Source: Panulirus ornatus (Eukaryota; Arthropoda; Malacostraca; Decapoda; Palinuridae). From it: a DNA stretch of 64,000 nt. A program made the translations under genes and the position numbers. Position 1 is the stretch's first letter, and every line of letters begins with the position of its first letter. The stretch lies in assembly GCF_036320965.1 (NCBI RefSeq), contig NC_092270.1:21721440-21785439 (forward strand), written 5' to 3'. The notes beneath the pieces are model-generated. The model saw only the letters and a program-made list of their open reading frames with translations. It searched no databases and was not told the DNA's origin. Shown here in pieces: positions 57,332-64,000 of the stretch.

Positions 57332-57492
57332 CTGGGTTCAACCAGTGTGTCGCCCGGTCCTGGCTGGGACGGTGGCTGGGTTCGACCAGTGTGTCCCCGA
57401 CCCCGGCTGGGAGGGCGAGAGAGGGTTCGACCAGTGTGTCGCCCGGTCCTGGCTGGGAAGGTGGCTGGGTTCGACCAGTGTGTCCCCGACCA
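57332..57492. repeat. 44-46-bp minisatellite in a 2-unit higher-order pattern, 2 dimers
   Basis: Units share GGGTTCGACCAGTGTGTC. They alternate between GCCCGGTCCTGGCTGGGA and CCCGACCCCGGCTGGGAG types, so the array repeats as a dimer of about 90 bp. Confidence 0.9.
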
Positions 57493-58239
57493 GAAGGGCA
57501 TTACCTACATGGGTCTCCGCAGACGCCTTGCATTAAGGTGGAAAATGTTGTGAAGTCCTAATGGAAAGAGGTCATTATTCTAAAATAAGAAGGGGCTAAT
57601 GCCTCCTCGCAAGTAAATACGATGTATACAGAATATTTTCCCGCTATTTACGTGCGACATTAAGAAGAAATACCTTGGCATAGTTCCCTCTTTATGGCGA
57701 AACTGCAGGCGTATCTCCTAGATTCGTTCTGTTTGATCAAATGCGACAAAGTGATTCAGTATCCTTCGTCTCGGATTTTCGACTAGTCTTCAGTCCTTAT
57801 TTCTTACTAATTACAGTAATTCATTCATATCCCCATGATGATTGTGTGATGTATTTATGTATTGTGTGATGGTATTGATTTCTGGATTTCTTAAGCAGAG
57901 ACAAGACACCTAAATCAATATATACGACTCAATGAATGACGTAGCTGAACTTCCAATGTCTCTGTGTATTCTTCTGAATGGGTTTGCCTCAACAGCTTAT
58001 ACACAATGCATGGAGGTGCTAACGGATCTGAACTGGACAAGGATCTCCGAGAGACTGGTTCATGAATCTCTGAGCCAATGCAGGGTGTTCACGAAGCCTC
58101 AGAAACGTGGGCTCGGATCCTAAATGCTTCAGAAGTAAACGGTTTCATTGGATATACTGGAGTAAAGTGTAAGTAATTCAGATGAGATTAAATACTACTA
58201 AGAAATGTAATGGGCAAAGAATGAACCAAAAACAGAACA
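57493..58239. other. Low-copy stretch, no gene seen
   Basis: A 63-codon plus-strand frame at 57932-58123 is unassigned. From about 58130 the sequence may already be the tail of the minus-strand SINE. Confidence 0.4.
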
Positions 58240-58384
58240 AAACAAATCAAAACTTCGTATATATATGAACAAAGTGCATATGAACGCGCACCTTCATAGA
58301 ACATACAACCCTCCAACAGCCAAGATCGAACCCGGGACCCTTGTGCAACAGGCGGGAGCGCTACCGTTAGGCCATGATCGCCCC
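58240..58384 (-). mobile_element. tRNA-derived SINE, left copy
   Basis: The minus strand reads ATGGCCTAACGGTAGCGC (A box), CCTGTTGCACAAGGGTCCCG, GGTTCGATCTTGGCTGTTGG (B box plus end of tRNA-like head), then a tail with GTTCTATGAAGGTGCGCGTT. The A and B boxes are about 35 bp apart, as in a tRNA. About 90% identical over the head to the plus-strand copy 79 bp away. The 3' boundary is not certain and may extend left. Confidence 0.75.
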
Positions 58385-58463
58385 TAATAGGGAAATGACT
58401 ATTCGAATACTATGTACTCGAACACCCTTCGTCTCACGTTGGTGAGCAACGGAGTCTACACCA

Positions 58464-58545
58464 GTCATAGCCTAGCGGTAGCGCTCACGCCTGTTGCACA
58501 GGGGTCCCGGGTTCAATCCTGGCTGTTGGAGGTTTGTATGATATA
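58464..58545 (+). mobile_element. tRNA-derived SINE, right copy
   Basis: Reads ATAGCCTAGCGGTAGCGC (A box TAGCCTAGCGG), CCTGTTGCACAGGGGTCCCG and GGTTCAATCCTGGCTGTTGG (B box), then GAGGTTTGTATG and an AT-rich tail. It is head-to-head with the left copy. Pol III promoter elements are intact enough to be functional in principle. Confidence 0.75.
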
Positions 58546-58559
58546 TATATATTCCTTTT

Positions 58560-58660
58560 TTTTTTTCATACATATTCGCCATTTCCCGCGTAAGCGAGGT
58601 AGCGTTAAGAACAGAGGACTGAGCCTTAGAGGGAATATCCTCACTTGGCCCCCTTCTCTG
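58560..58660. mobile_element. Conserved CGCCATTTCCCGCGTAAGCG repeat segment
   Basis: Contains GCGAGGTAGCGTTAAGAACA, which shares AGCGAGGTAGCG with 39411-39424 and, with one change, 55254-55265. It follows an AT and T run (58540-58568). Probably the tail of a non-LTR element or a composite with the SINE. Confidence 0.5.
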
Positions 58661-59101
58661 CAGTCATGGAGCCGATGTGCCACATATAGATATCAAACAG
58701 TAAAAGTTCATTAACGTACACATATGACAGCCAATGATATTCAGGAGAATGAAGTACAGTTCCTGTATTTACTGAACTGTGTAATACATATCTGACAATA
58801 TCTGGAGATCATCACTACAGTAAAAGGTTCAATATTCTTTGATAAAAACCTACAAATTCGTAGTGAATAAGTTGAAATCATTTTTTAAAGCCAAACTTTT
58901 TGTTTTCAAATCACCTACTTTTTATATACGCCACATTTCTCTTCATAAACATAACTCGACATTTTTTTTCTTAAGTTTCTGGAAAGGTTTCATGAATTTC
59001 AGAAACCTTTTAAGGTTTTCCATTACAGTGAGAGTCAGGGGCTTCAGGTTCTTTATATTCTGTACGTCTGGCGAGGGAGAGCAGGGAGTGCTGGGCCCTG
59101 G
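58661..59101. other. AT-rich low-copy stretch, no gene seen
   Basis: No feature recognised. Confidence 0.5.
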
Positions 59102-59946
59102 GTCTGGGCCAGGTGACACGTCTGACACGAGCCTGGACCAGGGGACACATGTCTGACACAAGCCTGTACCAGGGGACACATGTCTGACACAAGTCTGGAC
59201 CAGGGAACACATGTCTGACACAAGCCTGGACCAGGGGTCACATGTCTGACACAAGTCTGGACCAGGGAACACATGTCTGACACAAGCCTGGACCAGGGGA
59301 CACATGTCTGACACAAGCCTGGACCAGGGGTCACACGTCTGACACGAGTCTGGACCAGGGGACACATATCTGACACAAGCCTGGACCAGGGGTCACACGT
59401 CTGACACGAGGCTGGACCAGGGGACACATATCTGACACGAGGCTGGACCAGGGGTCACACGTCTGACACGAGGCTGGACCAGGGGACACATATCTGACAC
59501 AAGCCTGGACCAGGGGTCACACGTCTGACACGAGGCTGGACCAGGGGACACATGTCTGACACAAGCCTGGACCAGGGGACACACGTCTGACACGAGGCTG
59601 GACCAGGGGTCACACGTCTGACACGAGGCTGGACCAGGGGACACATATCTGACACAAGCCTGGACCAGGGGTCACACGTCTGACACGAGTCTGGACCAGG
59701 GGACACATGTCTGACACAAGTCTGGACCAGGGGACACATGTCTGACACAAGTCTGGACCAGGGGACACACGTCTGACACGAGTCTGGACCAGGGGACACA
59801 TGTCTGACACAAGTCTGGACCAGGGGACACACGTCTGACACGAGTCTGGACCAGGGGACACATGTCTGACACAAGTCTGGACCAGGGGACACACGTCTGA
59901 CACGAGTCTGGACCAGGGGACACATGTCTGACACAAGTCTGGACCA
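59102..59946. repeat. 32-bp satellite array, about 26 copies
   Basis: Units contain TCTGGACCAGGGGACACA followed by either TGTCTGACACAAG or CGTCTGACACGAG. The two variable sites change together. From about 59690 to 59946 the two types alternate regularly, forming a 64-bp higher-order unit. Frames on the minus strand are repeat artefacts. Confidence 0.97.
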
Positions 59947-60073
59947 GCTTGACAGATCATAAGAGAGAGGTCAGCGTCTGTCATTAGCTCTCCCAGCGAA
60001 GGTCATGCAATCTTAGCTGACTTTCTTGTACCAGAAATCTATTGAAATATGTGAGACTCACTTTACCATCTTT

Positions 60074-60361
60074 ATCTCAACCACAACCCCAGCTGTGAAC
60101 TCCTGGCTCATCTCAACCACAACCCCAGCTGTGAACTCGTGGCTCATTTCAACCACAACCCCAGCTGTGAACTCGTGGCTCATTTCAACCACAACCCCAG
60201 CTGTGAACTCGTGGCTCATTTCAACCACAACCCCAGCTGTGAACTCGTGGCTCATTTCAACCACGACCCCAGCTGTGAACTCGTGGCTCATCTCAACCAC
60301 AACCCCAGCTGTGAACTCGTGGCTCATCTCAACCACAACCCCAGCTGTGAACTCCTGGGTC
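60074..60361. repeat. 36-bp minisatellite, 8 copies
   Basis: Units contain CAACCACAACCCCAGCTGTG then AACTCGTGGCTCAT; first and last units have AACTCCTGG. One unit has CACGACC. The multiple-of-three period gives an open 12-residue STTTPAVNSWLI repeat on the plus strand. Confidence 0.96.
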
Positions 60362-60559
60362 AATATCCACCTTCTTCGCTGTGGCACATCCTTACAAGCA
60401 GGACCTCCGTCAAAGCTAACCACAGTTCCTGCTGAAAGTCTCCTACCACAGCTACTCAGGTTGAGGCAACACTAGCCCAAGCTTTGTTAAAAGTCGATCA
60501 GGCGTCGCTGTTGCATAGCTGGCCAATTCATGGCCAAAGGGAACGTGTAAACAACCCCC

Positions 60560-60772
60560 TAATACATTCCCCTCATACATCTCCCTCATTCATTCCCTCA
60601 TACAACCCCCTCATACATCCCCTTTACACAACTCCCCTTATACACCCTTTCATACAACCCCCAAATACATTCCCCTCATACATCCCCCTCATACATACCC
60701 TGATACAGCTCCTCATACGTCCCCCTCATACATCTCCCTCATACATCTCCCTCATACATCTCCCTCAACACT
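60560..60772. repeat. Degenerate (CCCTCATACATCT)n
   Basis: Irregular CCCTCATACA words at 10-20-bp spacing. Confidence 0.8.
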
Positions 60773-60938
60773 GCCACAGCTGCTTGCCTGCTGCGTCCGT
60801 CTCCTGGGTTTTAATATAATCAGTGAGACGTGTAGCTCTGGTGGCTCCTCATGATGGTATAGCTATGAACTCCCTCACACGGAAGCTGCTTCCTCGTAGC
60901 CACAACAACTGCTAGCGATGATGGAGGGATGACAGCCT

Positions 60939-60943
<5 letters not shown>

Positions 60944-61030
<87 letters not shown>
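60944..61030. repeat. (CT)43 microsatellite
   Basis: Uninterrupted CT run. Confidence 0.98.
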
Positions 61031-61035
<5 letters not shown>

Positions 61036-61126
61036 CCTAGCTTTAACATTATTTCTATTCCTTTCCACAGTTAATGCCTGTGTCTTCACCTCGTATGGTG
61101 GTGTATCTCTATGACGATTCGCAAGA

Positions 61127-61362
61127 GGAAGGTCAGATCAGGTCAGGGGAGAGGCCCTGGTGGAGCCGAGGTCAGGTCAGGTCAGGTCAGGGCAGTAGAG
61201 AGGCCCTGGTGGAGCCGAGGTCAGGGAAGGTCAAGCCAGGGCAGTGGAGAGGCCCTAGTGGAGCCAAGGTTAGAGAAGGTTAGGTCAGGTCTGGAGAGAG
61301 GCCCCGGTGGAGCCAAGGTCAGGTCAGGTCAGGCCAGGGCAGTAGAGAGGCCCTGGAGTGAG
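61127..61362. repeat. 57-60-bp minisatellite with internal (AGGTC)n, about 4 copies
   Basis: Units contain GGGCAGTAGAGAGGCCCTGG and TGGAGCC(G/A)AGG, joined by 1-4 AGGTC pentamers. Pentamer count varies between units. Confidence 0.9.
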
Positions 61363-61702
61363 GACAAGACACATGAGCAGGTGAGGTCAACATGGAGAAG
61401 GTGAGGTGCTGGTGTGTTCTCTGACATGGACGCTACTGGTCGACAATGGTGGAGTTGGTATCATCCAACTAACTGTGTTTATGGTCCATTATCCTGCCTC
61501 GTTACCTCGCTAATTGCCCACATTTTAGAGAAGTATTGAAATATGGAGAATTCTCGACAGATCTCAAGTTTCCCAGACTTTATATGTCTCCGGCCAGAAG
61601 GGAAACCATTTTGTTAAGTTTTTAATCTCAGAAACTTGAGTACACTCGCTCATGTTCATCCGAGCAGCCCTGAGTTATGTGGTCTTGGGGTGCTAACTGT
61701 AG

Positions 61703-61706
<4 letters not shown>
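61363..61706. other. Low-copy stretch, no gene seen
   Basis: No feature recognised. Confidence 0.45.

Positions 61707-61771
<65 letters not shown>
61707..61771. repeat. (CT)18 followed by (CTAT)7
   Basis: Compound microsatellite. Confidence 0.97.
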
Positions 61772-61775
<4 letters not shown>

Positions 61776-61861
61776 AGTTCCTGGCTATCACTGTTCCACT
61801 CATATGTCTATCCAGTCCATAATCCTCATTCTGTCAAAGATTTCGAAGACTAAGTGGCATA

Positions 61862-61863
<2 letters not shown>

Positions 61864-61938
<75 letters not shown>
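61864..61938. repeat. (GA)37 microsatellite
   Basis: Complementary to the CT tract 120 bp to its left. Confidence 0.98.
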
Positions 61939-61940
<2 letters not shown>

Positions 61941-62103
61941 TTGCTCTGCTGAGGAAAACAAAGGCAGCTCAGCAGCTGAGGGGACTCTGGCTTCCTCTCA
62001 GGCAAGTCTTGGCTGCCTTTGTGTACGTCGGTGGGGCGTGGGGAGGCCAGGGTAGGCCCACCTGATAACACCCCGACAATGGCAGTAGGTGGGTGTGGGG
62101 GAG

Positions 62104-62278
62104 TGGGGTGTAGGTGGTTAGTTGGGGTGTAGGTGGTTAGTTGGGGTGTAGGTGGTTAGTTGGGGTGTAGGTGGTTAGTTGGGGTGTAGGTGGTTAGTTG
62201 GGGAGGTAGGTGGCTAGTTGGGGAGGTAGGTGGTTAGTTGGGGAGGTAGATGGTTAGTTGGGGTGTAGGTGGTTAGTG
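62104..62278. repeat. 19-bp G/T-rich minisatellite, about 9 copies
   Basis: Units are GGGGTGTAGGTGGTTAGTT with a GGGGAGGTAGGTGG(C/T) variant in three adjacent units. Confidence 0.95.
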
Positions 62279-62611
62279 TGGAGAAGAGGAGAAGGCTAGG
62301 AGACGAAGAGGATAGGTATGGTCGGGATAGGGAGGGACAGATGGAGAGCAGATAAACCTAGCAAAACGACGAAGTGAAAAAAAAAATAGTTTTAAAAAAT
62401 AGGAACAGAAAATGACGCTGGAAATCAAGTGAAGGGGAGACATATGCGTAACATAATTAGATGTTCTAGTGAGGAAAAGTGTACGTCATGACTGGTGGGT
62501 TACAGAGACGTGGTGTTTGGTTGCGTGATGAAACAGCATGGATACAGGAGCCTTCCAAGGGGTACAAAAGGATGCTTGAAAAATGTTAAGAAAGCTTTGA
62601 GGACGGGGCTA

Positions 62612-62638
62612 AGTGTGTGTGTGTGTGTGTGTGTGTGT
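62612..62638. repeat. (GT)13 microsatellite
   Basis: Uninterrupted GT run. Confidence 0.96.
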
Positions 62639-62834
62639 GAGGATACCCCTGGGGGAAGGAAGACGAAGAAGAACTGATGGGGGAGTCGGTCTGGCTTGGG
62701 AGCAGATAGAATAATGTCGATGATGAGAAGAGGCGCTGTGTGATGAATGGAAGTCTGGAAATCCAGGAGGTGTGCGAGAGCGAACCGACCTTAAGAGGCT
62801 ACAAAATGGAGCAGCGGACTTGGGGAAAGTGGGA

Positions 62835-62835
<1 letters not shown>

Positions 62836-62904
<69 letters not shown>
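62836..62904. repeat. (GA)34 microsatellite
   Basis: Uninterrupted GA run. Confidence 0.98.
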
Positions 62905-62909
<5 letters not shown>

Positions 62910-64000
62910 GCTGCCTCTAATGGAGGGAACCTGTTAGTCTTGGGTGAATGACGTAGCTTCACTGACTGAAGATCCACGTCCAGAAAATGAATATTCAAGA
63001 AATAAATAAGGAGTGTGATGCTTTCAGAAGAAAATGGGATGAGAGATATGAAAGTGTACGAGCCAGAGAAACTGAAGGAAAATGAGCGAGGGGAATTTTA
63101 AAAACAGGTGGTGGAGGAAAGAGTGGAAAGAAGGATTAGATTCTGCTTTAGGGAAGGGTAGCCAAGGACTTGATCACTCAGAACACGGATGCAAAGTGTG
63201 AGGAATGAAATGGAATGAAATTTAAAGAAAATGGGAAAAAGTGATGTGGGGATTTGCATGATAATGTTACAGACGAGAGAGTATGATATGATTTTAATTC
63301 TACAATCACGAGAGCTCGACTGTAGTGCTTCTACATCTTCAAGACTGCGCTACGTGCAGTAGCAGGGATATGTTGGACTCTTTCGAAGTTATAAGTTCCT
63401 AGACGAGATCACTTACGATGATACAGCCTCGCTGAAGATAACTTTTCGTATGTTCTCACAACGCGGTGGAGTCCGGTAACATATGGGAAAGCCTAGATAT
63501 GAGTTTAGAAAATCTTAAGGATTGAGTCATGTATAGATTGGGTATGATAAGTGAGGAAAAGCTATCTTGGGAAGCCGGGAAAGACTTGGTATCTTAACCA
63601 CAGTCATGGAGCAGAGGGAGGAAAACCTATATTAAGAGTAAAGATCTTTTGAGATTAAAGAGTCACAGTGGGAAGCAAATTGCAATGGATATAGCATGCA
63701 TATAGTGAGGCAAGTTAGGTATGTGGGTTATGTTTGTGACGGAGGTGGGAGGGTCTGGATGTGAAGATGTATTGAGGTATGTTGGTGGTTATCCTGCACA
63801 GATGGACACAGTGGAGGGCGTGAGCTGAGGGGTGAGTGATGTGGCTTTAAAAGGAGAAGCAAGTGGTAAGTAAATGGGGAAAGCGCTGACAGTTGTTAGT
63901 TACTAAATATGTTTATGAAAGCGTTTATGTGAGGGAAGAAGTATGTGGTGGGGGAATGGACATAGGATTAGAAGCTCCTGTCCAAAAATAGGTGACTGGC
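62905..64000. other. Purine-rich low-copy stretch to window end, no gene seen
   Basis: No microsatellite longer than about 12 bp and no recognised coding or RNA feature. It could hold an unrecognised dispersed repeat; only a search would tell. Confidence 0.4.

Noticed and set aside
61127..61362. Nuclear-receptor response element cluster
   Set aside because: AGGTCA words overlap by one base in an AGGTC microrepeat; there is no DR1-DR5 or inverted spacing.

Overview
This window reads as intergenic, repeat-dominated DNA from an arthropod nuclear genome, most likely a decapod crustacean. I base that on two things. First, dinucleotide microsatellites are extremely dense: (GT/CA)n, (GA/TC)n and (AT)n tracts of 30-100 bp occur every 1-2 kb. 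Second, several decayed non-LTR retrotransposons resemble copies I remember from decapod genomic sequence; that resemblance was not checked by search. I see no intact gene of known function. Most long open frames are microsatellites or minisatellites read through, or mutual shadows of such repeats.

Layout. 0.5-2.6 kb: a collinear but decayed non-LTR element on the minus strand, split by microsatellites. 2.6-11.8 kb: low-copy DNA with (GT)n, (GA)n and a 42-bp minisatellite. 11.8-12.8 kb: a second decayed minus-strand reverse transcriptase of the same family. 14-20.4 kb: a run of minisatellites with periods of 24, 70, 33, 27, 50, 43 and 12 bp. 21-30 kb: further minisatellites (31, 51, 50, 30, 33, 19 and 46 bp), a tRNA-like relic, and the most gene-like low-copy stretch (24.9-26.6 kb). 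30.6-31.0 and 40.9-41.2 kb: CR1/Jockey-type reverse transcriptase relics. 36.2-37.3 kb: a 31-bp minisatellite, a G-run cluster, (GA)n and (AT)n in direct succession. 37.9-38.2 kb: a second array of the same 50-bp minisatellite found at 18 kb. 38.3-40.2 kb: two more retroelement relics. 41.95-42.14 kb: one possible terminal exon. 45.0-51.5 kb: three abutting satellite arrays (19-21 bp, 44/28 bp and 26 bp), about 6.5 kb in all. 52-64 kb: G-rich DNA, more minisatellites (38, 35, 20, 44, 32, 36 and 19 bp), AT-rich retroelement 3' ends, and a head-to-head pair of tRNA-derived SINEs at 58.3-58.5 kb.

By my hand tally, tandem repeats occupy roughly 18 kb, a little over a quarter of the window. The coding relics all belong to retroelements, apart from a few low-confidence small reading frames. 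There is no operon-like or pathway organisation. The main interest is repeat biology: how satellites, microsatellites and retroelement tails arise, spread and diverge next to each other. Boundaries of decayed elements are approximate, and all family assignments rest on motif recognition by eye.
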